This document shows positions 9,098 through 16,024 of a stretch of 30,788 nucleotides of DNA, one piece after another (the stretch's first letter is position 1; the number at the start of each line of letters is the position of its first letter). A model generated the notes under the pieces. It made no database searches, was not told the DNA's origin, and saw only the letters and a program-made list of their open reading frames with translations. The position numbers were made by a program, and so were the translations under genes. Source of the DNA: a virus; IMG/VR virus record IMGVR_UViG_3300032245_001012, positions 1 to 30,788 of that record; one strand, 5' to 3'.

Positions 9098-10318
9098 ATG
9101 AAAGCATCACCATGGAAGGAATCCGAAGTTGAGTTCATCTGTGACCATTTCAACGTAGACCTTACAGCTTCCCAAATTGCCGCCCAACTCAAACGCTCAT
9201 ACGACGCGGTCTCGTGCAAGATTAAGCAACTCGCCGCCGACGGCAAGATCACTCGCAGTCAAAAGATAGTCCAGATACGACCTACGGCAACGGTGCCGTA
9301 CATCCCACCAAGGGAAGAGGCACCACCCGTATCGCCTCAAAAGGTGTGGCGATTACTGACCTATTCGCCTCAGACCATCTACTCCATCGCGGACCAGCTG
9401 GACTCATCGCCCCGCGCCATTCGTGAGGCAATCGCGACGCTTGAGTCCGAGCAGTACCTGATCGAGTCTGACGGTCAGACCGTTCGCAAGTACGAACCAG
9501 AGGGCGGCACGTCGTCCCACTTCCCCCACAATCCCATTGATCTTGACGAGTACGACGGCAAGCTAATTCGGTTTGGCGTGATCTCGGACAATCATATGTG
9601 TAGCCGGTACGCGCGGCCTGACGTGGACAACGCGTTGTACGACATCTTTGCCGCCGAAGGCATTACCACCGTCTACAACACGGGCAACTGGATCGACGGA
9701 GAAGCGCGGTTCAATAAGAGTGACCTGAACGTACATGGTGCCGGGAACCAGTGCCGGTATTTCGCCAAGAACTATCCCCAGCGCGAGGGCATTACCACTT
9801 ACTTCATCGCTGGCGACGATCACGAAGGTTGGTACACCCAGCGCGAAGGCATCGACATCGGGAAGCTGGCAGAGTCTTACGCCAAGGAAGAGGGGCGCGA
9901 GGATCTCGTCTACCTTGGCTACATGGAGCATGACGTAGTGATTCCCGCTGACAACGGGCAGACGGTCATCAGGCTCATGCACCCCGGCGGTGGATCGGCG
10001 TATGCGGTCAGCTACACGGCTCAACAGATTGCCAACTCACTCACCGGCGGCACAAAGCCCAACGTCCTAATTCTGGGCCACTACCACAAGGCCGAATATC
10101 TGTACTACCGAGGGATTCACATGGTTCAGGCTGGATGTACGATGGATCAGTCACCGTTCATGCGGAAGAAGCGATTGGCGGCGCATATCGGCGGGTGGAT
10201 TGTTGAGATGCGGCAAAGCTCAGACGGCTCGGTGCGACGGTTCAAAGCGGAGTGGATCAGCTTCTTTGACGGGGCATTCCATGAGAACGAGTGGGCGTAC
10301 AAGATGGAATCCAACTGA
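9098..10318 (+). CDS. Metallophosphoesterase with N-terminal HTH and winged-helix domains
   Basis: This 406-residue protein appears to have three parts. Residues 5-50 resemble a Myb/SANT or GcrA-like helix-turn-helix (PWKESEVEFI, then SQIAAQLKRSYDAVSCKIKQL). Residues 82-131 look like a winged helix (YSIADQLDSSPRAIREAIATL). From 157 on there is a calcineurin-like phosphoesterase: DNH at 164-166, a GN at 196-197 where GD is usual, GDDHE at 239-243 where GNHD/E is usual, His295, and GHYH at 327-330. The metal-binding set is therefore mostly present but altered at two places. The family cleaves phosphodiesters, nucleotides or DNA with two metal ions. The gene lies between the lysis region and attP, where temperate phages often carry accessory genes. 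The substrate is unknown. Confidence 0.75.
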   Translation: MKASPWKESEVEFICDHFNVDLTASQIAAQLKRSYDAVSCKIKQLAADGKITRSQKIVQIRPTATVPYIPPREEAPPVSPQKVWRLLTYSPQTIYSIADQLDSSPRAIREAIATLESEQYLIESDGQTVRKYEPEGGTSSHFPHNPIDLDEYDGKLIRFGVISDNHMCSRYARPDVDNALYDIFAAEGITTVYNTGNWIDGEARFNKSDLNVHGAGNQCRYFAKNYPQREGITTYFIAGDDHEGWYTQREGIDIGKLAESYAKEEGREDLVYLGYMEHDVVIPADNGQTVIRLMHPGGGSAYAVSYTAQQIANSLTGGTKPNVLILGHYHKAEYLYYRGIHMVQAGCTMDQSPFMRKKRLAAHIGGWIVEMRQSSDGSVRRFKAEWISFFDGAFHENEWAYKMESN

Positions 10319-10390
10319 GAATAATCCCAACCCGCACTTCGGATTATCATAGACTTGGGCGACAACCGGACGTTTTATCACTCACGGTTG

Positions 10391-10600
10391 CCCCATTACC
10401 AACCCCATACCTGCCCAGCCATCTGTAGCGGCTCCCAGCGGCTAAATTGCCATCAATAGGTAATGGGGTGAACTTGGTCGTTTTGCCTGTGGCTCAGGAG
10501 GCCGTGGGTTCAATTCTCATCATCCGCCCCAAATTTGAACCTAAACCGCCCGGTTTTCAGCGATTGACGCGGATTGCCCCATACCAAACCCATTACCGGC
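10391..10600. other. attP: Probable attP region with flanking arm-type repeats
   Basis: The core is the tRNA-His 3' fragment at 10487-10531. Around it lie copies of a short motif: CCCCATTACC at 10391-10400, AACCCCATACC at 10401-10411, its exact reverse complement GGTAATGGGG at 10459-10468, GCCCCATACC at 10576-10585 and AACCCATTACC at 10587-10597. Repeated short sites on both sides of a tRNA-derived core, directly downstream of a tyrosine integrase gene, are the usual plan of an attP with integrase arm sites. The gap between the metallophosphoesterase and the integrase (10319-10592) holds nothing else that I can see. Confidence 0.75.
10487..10531 (+). other. tRNA-His(GTG) 3' fragment, att core
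   Basis: The segment reads as the 3' part of a tRNA-His. The loop CTGTGGC carries anticodon GTG at 10489-10491. The 3' anticodon strand TCAGG follows, then a 5-base variable loop and the T arm GTGGG/TTCAATT/CTCAT. The acceptor strand CATCCGC leads to discriminator C73 and an encoded CCA at 10529-10531. C73 is the hallmark of tRNA-His. The sequence upstream of the anticodon loop does not pair with this half, so there is no complete tRNA gene. Integration here would rebuild the 3' end of the host gene. Confidence 0.8.
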
Positions 10601-11573
10601 CGAACATCTTTAGCACGTCTGCGCCTGACAATTCCTCGTAAACCCGCTGGGTGAAACTGGTCTTGGTGTGCCCCAGCAAGTAGGTTCGCAGCTGGTCGGG
10701 GATTCCTGCCCGTCGCCATTCGTCGGCTCTCCACCCTCTCAGGTCGTACATGCGCGTCTCTGAGTGTTGCCGCCACCATTTACTCATGTGGTCTACCGGG
10801 TCAGCGATTCCCGGCCACGGGTCATCGGGGATCGTCTCAATCAATCGCGCCAGTTCATCGGTCACCGGAACACTGCGAATCCCGGCGGCGGTCTTGGACT
10901 TCGGGATACGAACAAGCCACCGATCAGAAACGACGTGCAGGTCGGACGGCTTGACTCGGCTGGCCTCAATGGGGCGCATACCGCATTCTCCCATCAACCT
11001 AAAGAACACAACCAAATGCGGGGCGGCAAGACTGAGCATCCGTTCGTACTCTTCCCGTGTCATCGGCGGGTAGGTCAGCTTCGTTTGCGTTGGCTTCGGG
11101 GATCTGATGTCCTCGGCGGGATTGGTCGTAATCCATCCCAAATCGGACACGGCAAAGGCGAGGGCTTGCTTGATGCAGAGTCGGTGCTTGCTGATGGTGC
11201 TCGAGCTTTTACCAATGCACTGCGCGACATGGATGCGCGTGAGCGTCGGCGCGGTCAGGTCAGCGACGTTGGATCTACCTGCAAGGCTTTCCCACTGCTT
11301 GGCATAGAGGTCCATCGCGGCGCGGTGATCGGCTCCGCTGTCAGCCCAAATCCTTGAGCGAACGATTTCAAACAGTTCGGATAGGGTGCCGCTAAGACTG
11401 GGAAGATGAAGGCGGCCGTTCTGAGCGAGCCACGTTTCGCGCTTTCGTTTGGCTTCGGCAAGGGTTGGAGCCTCAAAGTATTTGACGAGCTTCTGCTGAT
11501 GCTCGCCACGCAGGGCTAGGGCAATCCGCCAGCGTCCATCCTTGAGTTGCGTTCCCTGTCCCGGTCGTCTCAC
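10593..11573 (-). CDS. int: Tyrosine integrase
   Basis: This 326-residue site-specific recombinase would join attP to the host tRNA-His gene. The N-terminal part (about 1-55) is a basic arm-binding-like domain, residues about 60-160 are the SAM-like core-binding domain, and the rest is catalytic. Visible catalytic residues are Arg200 (GMRPIEA), Lys225 or Lys227, Arg279 in YDLRGWR, His302 in LLGH and nucleophile Tyr312 in RVYEEL. The His of the usual HxxR box is Tyr276 here, a tolerated but less common change. The GTG start overlaps the excisionase stop (GTGA). The 3' end lies about 60 bp from the att core. Confidence 0.92.
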   Translation of the reverse strand: MRRPGQGTQLKDGRWRIALALRGEHQQKLVKYFEAPTLAEAKRKRETWLAQNGRLHLPSLSGTLSELFEIVRSRIWADSGADHRAAMDLYAKQWESLAGRSNVADLTAPTLTRIHVAQCIGKSSSTISKHRLCIKQALAFAVSDLGWITTNPAEDIRSPKPTQTKLTYPPMTREEYERMLSLAAPHLVVFFRLMGECGMRPIEASRVKPSDLHVVSDRWLVRIPKSKTAAGIRSVPVTDELARLIETIPDDPWPGIADPVDHMSKWWRQHSETRMYDLRGWRADEWRRAGIPDQLRTYLLGHTKTSFTQRVYEELSGADVLKMFGR

Positions 11574-11779
11574 TCATGGGATTGTATTTGATGTTTGCAA
11601 GTTTTGATGTAGTCCCGAAGATCATCAACCGGGAAAAGTACGCGATTGCCCAAGCGAACGCGATCAACCGGTAGCGTCTTCAATAAGTCCACACTGATGC
11701 CGCCAAGTGCCTTTGCCGCGTCAGGAGCCGACAGTAGTAGCGGCTCCATCGTCACCACGTCGCGGGGTTCGGGTTTCAA
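11570..11779 (-). CDS. xis: Excisionase-like HTH protein
   Basis: This is a small DNA-binding protein of the HTH_17/excisionase type (about 69 residues). The core APDAAKALGGISVDLLKTL, then VRLGNRVLFPVDDLRDYI, follows the family pattern of a MerR-like helix-turn-helix with a wing. I chose the TTG at 11779 because it overlaps the upstream stop (TTGA) and has GGAGGA a few bases before it. A TTG at 11797 and an ATG at 11749 are the alternatives. It is translationally coupled to the integrase. Such proteins bend att DNA and turn the integrase reaction toward excision. Confidence 0.75.
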   Translation of the reverse strand: MKPEPRDVVTMEPLLLSAPDAAKALGGISVDLLKTLPVDRVRLGNRVLFPVDDLRDYIKTCKHQIQSHE

Positions 11780-12144
11780 TCTTCCTCCTTCCAACAAAGG
11801 AAATGGTCATTGGCCCAATTCAATAGCTCTTCTTTCGTTCCGATTGATCCAGCGAGCGGACGCAACCGCAACACGTTTTGAAAGTCAAACTGGGCGCGGT
11901 ATCGGATTGAATCTGGAGTTGTCCACGCGACACCTTGAGCCTCATAAATCGGAGTAGCCAACGACTTGCAAACCTGGTTGATCATTTCAATGTCAATCGG
12001 CCTGCCGAGAAACGCTTCTGCCCGCGCCGTGTTTTCAATGACTCGGTAAATTGCCCCATCGTTGTCACACGCAATCACGGCGACGTTCACAAACTCCTCG
12101 GTGGACTCGTTTGCCATGTATCGGAGTACGGTGTACTGACTCAT
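11776..12144 (-). CDS. DUF3037-like protein
   Basis: The protein is 122 residues from the ATG at 12144, which overlaps the upstream stop (TGATG) and has GGAGG about 7 bases before it. The N-terminal block YTVLRYMANE, then EEFVNVAVIACD, matches the signature I remember for DUF3037 (Y..vRY.p.....EFvNvGV). The biochemical role of that family is not known to me. It lies between the excisionase and the endolysin part of the leftward operon. DUF3037 proteins often sit beside HipA-like partners; none is seen here. Confidence 0.6.
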   Translation of the reverse strand: MSQYTVLRYMANESTEEFVNVAVIACDNDGAIYRVIENTARAEAFLGRPIDIEMINQVCKSLATPIYEAQGVAWTTPDSIRYRAQFDFQNVLRLRPLAGSIGTKEELLNWANDHFLCWKEED

Positions 12145-12407
12145 CACCAAACCTCCGCGCATCGCGCATATGCCTCGCCCAGCGGCCTGTATCGCCCGTG
12201 ACCGAGGCTGGCCCATGCCGTGTACATGACGTAAAGTCCCCGATTAGTAATGTCCCATTCATCCACTTCGGCAGTGCCGTCGCCTGCCCGCTCAATCGCA
12301 TCGGCAATCGCGGGTAGCAAAGACGACTGATTAAGCTGCCGATCAGCTAGGGCGAGGTAAAGTGCCTCGAGCTGCGCGGCGGTGCCTTCAACTTTGGTGA
12401 TAGTCAC
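12144..12407 (-). CDS. Unknown small protein of the leftward operon
   Basis: This 87-residue protein has a GTG start inside the preceding stop (GTGA). It is acidic to neutral and mainly helical in character (AAQLEALYLALADRQLNQSS), with a C-terminal segment rich in Tyr, Trp and Arg. No family, membrane segment or metal motif is recognised. Tight coupling on both sides supports translation. Confidence 0.5.
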   Translation of the reverse strand: MTITKVEGTAAQLEALYLALADRQLNQSSLLPAIADAIERAGDGTAEVDEWDITNRGLYVMYTAWASLGHGRYRPLGEAYARCAEVW

Positions 12408-12784
12408 GCTCTAGCCTCGCAGTGCGGTTTGTCTGGCGTCTTCCAATCTCCACCCCAAACCAATCCGTGCTTACGGCATAAGTGACCGTAGTAGTCCCAT
12501 GCCTCGTCAGTGATCTCGTAGGGATTACCGCCGCCGAAAGCGATGTCCACGGCAAGCCCTTTGAGGTGCTTGGACATCATTGTCCATGTGACTTTTGGCC
12601 CCGGCCGCGTTCGACCTTGGGCGTAAAGCCATGCTTGACGAGCAAGCGATCTTTTACCCTCGGTAACGATTACGAATCTTCCGGGTGCGTGAACCTTGAG
12701 CCACAGATCCAGCTCTGCTTTGACCAGCAGAAACGTGGACCTGAACTGCGGGTCGAGGCCCTGCAGTTTGTCTTGGTTGCTCAT
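12404..12784 (-). CDS. Endolysin, M15-type L-alanyl-D-glutamate peptidase
   Basis: The 126-residue enzyme would cut the peptide stem of peptidoglycan during lysis. The M15 zinc site is clear: the SxHxxGxAxD box (SKHLKGLAVD) gives ligands His73 and Asp80, and DKPH at 118-121 gives catalytic Asp118 and ligand His121. GKRSLARQAWLYAQG is the usual substrate-side helix. There is no signal peptide and no cell-wall-binding domain, so it should depend on a holin. The ATG at 12784 is favoured: it follows the upstream stop by 4 bases and has GAGGGG in front. It is unusual that it sits in the leftward early operon, far from the holin-like genes at 8.4-8.9 kb. Confidence 0.85.
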   Translation of the reverse strand: MSNQDKLQGLDPQFRSTFLLVKAELDLWLKVHAPGRFVIVTEGKRSLARQAWLYAQGRTRPGPKVTWTMMSKHLKGLAVDIAFGGGNPYEITDEAWDYYGHLCRKHGLVWGGDWKTPDKPHCEARA

Positions 12785-12788
12785 GACT

Positions 12789-13304
12789 TCACCCCTCGGC
12801 CTCAAGTTGAAGCTTGCTGTAATTGCCCCGCAACGGCTGACTGAACCAAAAGTCCAGATAGGAAAACAGGGCTTCGTATTCCGATCGGCTGGCGTCGTTC
12901 TCTTGCTTCTTGGCTACTGCCGCCTTAAAGTCATCCAACGTTCCGCAAAAGCAACCCCTGATGACGTACTGGTTATGGCGAATCAACGTCAATGTGCCCG
13001 ATTCAGATCCAATTGAAGTAATCCACTGGATGTCTGACCGATGGGCTACCTGGGCGTTGTCATAGACCCAGGCGTTGCCAGAGACCTGGGCGTTGCCATA
13101 GACCTGGGCGTTGCCAGAAACCCGGGCGTTGCCAGAAACCCAGGCGTTGCCAGAGACCTGGGCGTTGCCAGAGACCATACACGAGATTGCTACGCTCGCC
13201 GTGTTTTCAACCCACCCACCGACAGTGCCGTCTGGGTTTCGATGTTGGTGCCACGTCTCGGCAGTGGCGTGTCGGAAGATTTTTTTAAGCTGTTCTAAGT
13301 TCAT
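12789..13304 (-). CDS. Hexapeptide-repeat (YdcK-like) beta-helix protein
   Basis: The 171-residue protein contains seven consecutive six-residue repeats of the form SGNAxV (variants YGNAQV and YDNAQV) at about residues 43-86. This is the pattern of a left-handed parallel beta helix. Flanking parts include WVENTASVAIS before the repeats and GTLTLIRHNQYVIRGCFCGTLDDF after them; the latter recurs in phage proteins of this kind. Similar proteins are common in phages but their role is unclear. The start at 13304 has AAGG about 10 bases before it. The repeat DNA is a perfect-phase 18-bp tandem array. Confidence 0.7.
   Translation of the reverse strand: MNLEQLKKIFRHATAETWHQHRNPDGTVGGWVENTASVAISCMVSGNAQVSGNAWVSGNARVSGNAQVYGNAQVSGNAWVYDNAQVAHRSDIQWITSIGSESGTLTLIRHNQYVIRGCFCGTLDDFKAAVAKKQENDASRSEYEALFSYLDFWFSQPLRGNYSKLQLEAEG
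13053..13178. repeat. 18-bp tandem repeat, seven units
   Basis: On the + strand the unit begins GGCGTTG and continues with CCAgAgACC-type sequence. Units start at 13053, 13071, 13089, 13107, 13125, 13143 and 13161. Each encodes six residues on the minus strand, so loss or gain of units keeps the frame. Confidence 0.9.
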
Positions 13305-13311
13305 TTTGGGA

Positions 13312-13674
13312 TTACCTTCGGGCCTTGCTCGGACTGGACGCGGCGGCGGGTTCGGGAGCAGACTTGACCAAGATTACAGGCATTGAAACTGGCGGCGCAG
13401 TATTGATCTCCCAGATCGTTTCTGGATAGTAGAAGTGAGTCGCGCACTCGTATCGGCAATGCTGGTACGTAGCACCATCAACGACAAGCGTTTTTTGAGG
13501 CTCCTTCTTCGGCACCACTTTGAGAATCGTGCCGTTGCGGATGATGTGGGTGCAATTTCTGCAATCAAGCGTCCCGGCATCTAGCATTTTGCTTACGCCC
13601 GCCATCCTGCATACAGAAATATCACCGGGCAACAGCGGCGATCCAACTTCGATCGTGTTTTCGGTTTCGCTCAT
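13312..13674 (-). CDS. Unknown Cys-containing protein
   Basis: This is a 120-residue product from the ATG at 13674, 4 bases after the SSB stop and about 9 bases behind a GGAG. The central part has paired cysteines (DCRNC at about 37-41, HCRYEC at about 72-77) that could hold a metal ion. The C-terminus is rich in Ala, Pro, Ser and Lys and likely disordered. I do not recognise a family. Its neighbours (SSB, annealing protein) suggest nothing specific. Confidence 0.5.
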   Translation of the reverse strand: MSETENTIEVGSPLLPGDISVCRMAGVSKMLDAGTLDCRNCTHIIRNGTILKVVPKKEPQKTLVVDGATYQHCRYECATHFYYPETIWEINTAPPVSMPVILVKSAPEPAAASSPSKARR

Positions 13675-13678
13675 GTCT

Positions 13679-14065
13679 CTACTCCGCGAAGGGATCATAT
13701 GACTCCTGGTCGTTGGCAGCTTGTGCCGGTGCCTGATTGCCGCCGGGCTTCTTGTCCAGCCCGCTCACTTGGTCAACCGTCACCTCCCAGACCTCCCGGT
13801 TCTGCCCTTCCTTGTCCGTGTACTTGCGGCTCTCCATGCGCCCCTCAAGGCTCACTAGCGATCCTTTGGCAAGGTAGCCAGCGGCATACTCGGCGGACTG
13901 CCCCCAGACCTTACAGTTAAAGAAATCAGAATCCTTCTCGTCTGGGTTGGTCGGCTTGATCTTCTTGCGTACGGCCACGGTGATGGTGGCAAACGTCTTG
14001 CCCGTTGCCGTGGTCTTCTTCTCAACGTCGCGGACAAGGCGACCAATTAGAATGATGCGGTTCAT
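13679..14065 (-). CDS. ssb: Single-stranded DNA-binding protein
   Basis: This 128-residue OB-fold protein coats ssDNA during replication and recombination. The N-terminus MNRIILIGRLVRDVE is the canonical SSB start, followed by FATITVAVRKK, DFFNCKVWG and GSLVSLEGRMESRKY. The linker is short and rich in Gln and Ala. It ends in an acidic tip (DPFAE) of the kind that docks partner proteins. The ATG overlaps the upstream stop (ATGA). It lies two genes after the probable annealing protein, a usual pairing in phage recombination modules. Confidence 0.93.
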   Translation of the reverse strand: MNRIILIGRLVRDVEKKTTATGKTFATITVAVRKKIKPTNPDEKDSDFFNCKVWGQSAEYAAGYLAKGSLVSLEGRMESRKYTDKEGQNREVWEVTVDQVSGLDKKPGGNQAPAQAANDQESYDPFAE

Positions 14066-14289
14066 GCTAACTCCCTCAACAAGCCCTTGGACATCTCAAT
14101 TGCAAAGTTGATCACTTCTTCGTCGGCAGTCGCAATGTCCCATTTTGACCCTTCAATGTCTTCCGTAGTCATTAGGTTTGGGTTAGAAATAAGCGCGGCA
14201 AGCACCGCGCACGAGACGTATTCCAGTTTGGTAAGACCGCAACCATCACCGTCAGGAATGGGGAACGCGTATTCTTTCTTTAAGCTCAT
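14062..14289 (-). CDS. Small conserved-type phage protein, unknown function
   Basis: This is a 75-residue protein with ATGA overlaps at both ends. It contains GLTKLEYVSCAVLAALISNP followed by an acidic helix ending EEVINFAIEMSKGLLRELA. This pattern recalls short phage proteins of unknown function that carry G(L/M)T.rEy.A...l.gl...p and a C-terminal A..m...l. No biochemical role is known to me. Confidence 0.55.
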   Translation of the reverse strand: MSLKKEYAFPIPDGDGCGLTKLEYVSCAVLAALISNPNLMTTEDIEGSKWDIATADEEVINFAIEMSKGLLRELA

Positions 14290-15089
14290 GCCACCACCTC
14301 GGCTTCAATCGTGTCCTCGGCAGGGTCGTAGGTGCCAAACAGTGAATCCACCGCGCCACGGAACGAACACTCAGCCTCTTGGAAGTACCCCCAAACCCGC
14401 TGGAACTGCTCGGGCGTTTTGACTCCCTGCTCGTAGGCGTAATTAATGACCTCGGCAGGATCGTCTCCACCGTCCTGAATTGCCTTGTTCATTTCCTTGA
14501 CCTTGGATGCTTCCCATCGCCAGTCGTCTTTTCGGATGCGAGTTGCGTTCTGTTTTAGCAACCCTTCGGAAGCGTTCGCAGGTAGCGCAGACGGCGCGGG
14601 GCGGTCATCCACTACCCTTGCGTTGGGGATCGTCTCGACCTCAGTCTCGTCCAACATCCCAAGCCCACACATTGCCAGCGTAAGGCGTCTCTTTGCCTTT
14701 GTAACAGCCTTCATGAGCGAGTTGGCATAATTGCCCTGCATGTCTTTTTCGGACACTACACCGATCTCAGAGTCGCGGCGGCCGGTCTTGTCCACTCCGG
14801 TAACGGTGACGGTAATCCAGCCATTACCCTGCTCAATCTTGGGTGGGTCGATGCTGACTCCGTAGATGGACCGTAGCTGATCGGTTGCGCCTTTGAGGGC
14901 GTACATCGTCAGCTTGCCGTTCAGCAAAATGAACTGGAATGGCTTGGTGAGCGGGTTCAGCCCAACGCTGGCGCACACTGCGTTGTAGTAGTTCACGCGC
15001 TCGGTGGCGGTGAGTTTGGCAAGATCGCCGTCAACGAGGACGGAAAGAATCTTGTCTGAGTTATCAAGGGTTGCGAGTTCGGTGTTCAT
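14286..15089 (-). CDS. Probable phage ssDNA-annealing recombination protein (RecT/Sak-type)
   Basis: This is a 267-residue protein. Recognisable blocks are ERVNYYNAVCASVGLNPLTK, FILLNGKLTMYALKGATDQL, then NSLMKAVTKAKRRLTLAM with GLGMLDETEVE. I associate this set with phage proteins annotated as RecT-like or as a divergent Sak-type annealing family, which pair complementary single strands. The C-terminal third is helical and variable. The location two genes upstream of SSB supports a recombination role. The start overlaps a 39-residue gene upstream (ATGA). The exact superfamily cannot be settled by eye. Confidence 0.6.
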   Translation of the reverse strand: MNTELATLDNSDKILSVLVDGDLAKLTATERVNYYNAVCASVGLNPLTKPFQFILLNGKLTMYALKGATDQLRSIYGVSIDPPKIEQGNGWITVTVTGVDKTGRRDSEIGVVSEKDMQGNYANSLMKAVTKAKRRLTLAMCGLGMLDETEVETIPNARVVDDRPAPSALPANASEGLLKQNATRIRKDDWRWEASKVKEMNKAIQDGGDDPAEVINYAYEQGVKTPEQFQRVWGYFQEAECSFRGAVDSLFGTYDPAEDTIEAEVVA

Positions 15090-15205
15090 TTGTTGTTGTC
15101 GTCCTTTCGGAGTTCGTTTCGGTCGTTTTGTCGATGGTCAGGAACCTTGGTCCCGAGGTAGAAAAAGGCAATGCCAAGCGCAAGCTGAATCCAAAAGTCG
15201 CTCAT
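15086..15205 (-). CDS. 39-residue single-pass membrane protein
   Basis: This short ORF has ATGA overlaps on both sides (15202-15205 and 15086-15089). The N-terminal half is one hydrophobic helix (FWIQLALGIAFFYLGTKV) and the C-terminal half is strongly charged (DHRQNDRNELRKDDNNK). The coupling on both sides makes translation likely. The function is unknown. Confidence 0.5.
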   Translation of the reverse strand: MSDFWIQLALGIAFFYLGTKVPDHRQNDRNELRKDDNNK

Positions 15206-15495
15206 GCATCACCGTCCACTTTGGCGAGGAGGGTTTCGGCTTTAGCTTGCATCCCAGTGCCTCTCAGAATGTCGGACTCAGCGGCCCATGTAACGAACTC
15301 GTACAAATCGGGCGAGGCGGCGATTAGGCGGGCGTTGGCTTCTACAGTTTCTTCGTCGAATTCATCTTCGCGAACCTCGCAGATTTCGCCACGACCGCCA
15401 CGGATGCAGCCTTCGGTGTTTTCGGCGACCGGGCCAGCGTGAATCGTGTTATGCCAAACCCACTGAACCCACGGTCCCGGCGTGAACTTCGGCAT
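15202..15495 (-). CDS. Common phage protein with KFTPGPW ... ANARLIAASPDL motif
   Basis: This is a 97-residue protein. It starts MPKFTPGPWVQW and later has EANARLIAASPDLYEFVTWA, a signature repeated across many unrelated phages. I know of no established function. The ATG overlaps the previous stop by one base (TGATG). The middle is acidic with two Cys. Confidence 0.6.
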   Translation of the reverse strand: MPKFTPGPWVQWVWHNTIHAGPVAENTEGCIRGGRGEICEVREDEFDEETVEANARLIAASPDLYEFVTWAAESDILRGTGMQAKAETLLAKVDGDA

Positions 15496-15881
15496 CAGTT
15501 CTCACCGTCCTTGAATGGGCACCAGTCACTAACCGGATACGGCTTCTGAGGTAGTCGATACTCGGGCCACGTCAGGTATTTGGTCGTGTCAACGAATTCC
15601 TGCCAGTCGTTGCAGCGGGGTCCAATCTCGCGCACCTCGCAAGCCAATGCTCGGTACTCGGTACGGTTCGCGGCTCGAGCCACCAGATCGCCTTTGGTGA
15701 TGACGTTGGTGCCAATCGTCTTGGAGTCGCTTGGCATCTGAACCATCTGGCCGCAATACTCTTCGTAGCCGCCATCAACCTCAATCGTCTCGTCAAATTC
15801 CACAACGGGCTTGGCAAGAATCTCAGGAGTGAGATTGACGTTCAGACGCTGGCTGTGGAACTGAATTTCGGCGGCGGTCAT
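15495..15881 (-). CDS. Unknown 128-residue protein
   Basis: The ATG overlaps the upstream stop (ATGA) and the stop overlaps the next start (TGATG), so it is a coupled member of the leftward operon. The protein is acidic, has no membrane segment, and carries scattered aromatic and Cys residues (GGYEEYCGQMVQM, PVSDWCPFKDGEN). No family is recognised. Confidence 0.5.
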   Translation of the reverse strand: MTAAEIQFHSQRLNVNLTPEILAKPVVEFDETIEVDGGYEEYCGQMVQMPSDSKTIGTNVITKGDLVARAANRTEYRALACEVREIGPRCNDWQEFVDTTKYLTWPEYRLPQKPYPVSDWCPFKDGEN

Positions 15882-16024
15882 CGCGTCACTCCCGTTTCGC
15901 CACGTGCATCAGCGCTGGCTCGGTCCATCGTGCCAGCGAGTCCCGCCGATACGATCAGAAGCAGGACGATGAACGCCCAAAAGATGGGCGAGTGGCTGTA
16001 GCGGTCAAATGCGCGCTGGATCAT
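15878..16024 (-). CDS. Small membrane-anchored protein
   Basis: From the ATG at 16024, inside the upstream stop (ATGA), the product has 48 residues. A single hydrophobic segment (IFWAFIVLLLIVSAGLAGTM) lies near residues 13-32, behind a short basic N-terminus. The tail is hydrophilic. A longer frame back to 16111 exists but lacks support. The function is unknown. Confidence 0.45.
   Translation of the reverse strand: MIQRAFDRYSHSPIFWAFIVLLLIVSAGLAGTMDRASADARGETGVTR

Noticed and set aside
10764-11357. 197-codon plus-strand frame over the integrase gene
   Set aside because: It is a shadow of the integrase, which has all catalytic residues; the plus frame has no recognisable features.
13050-13180. 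CRISPR array
   Set aside because: The repeat units are 18 bp, contiguous and coding, with no unique spacers.
13041-13298. Plus-strand frame with repeats of GVARDL type
   Set aside because: It is the reverse reading of the 18-bp array of the hexapeptide-repeat gene. The minus-strand product matches a known repeat type and is coupled to neighbours.
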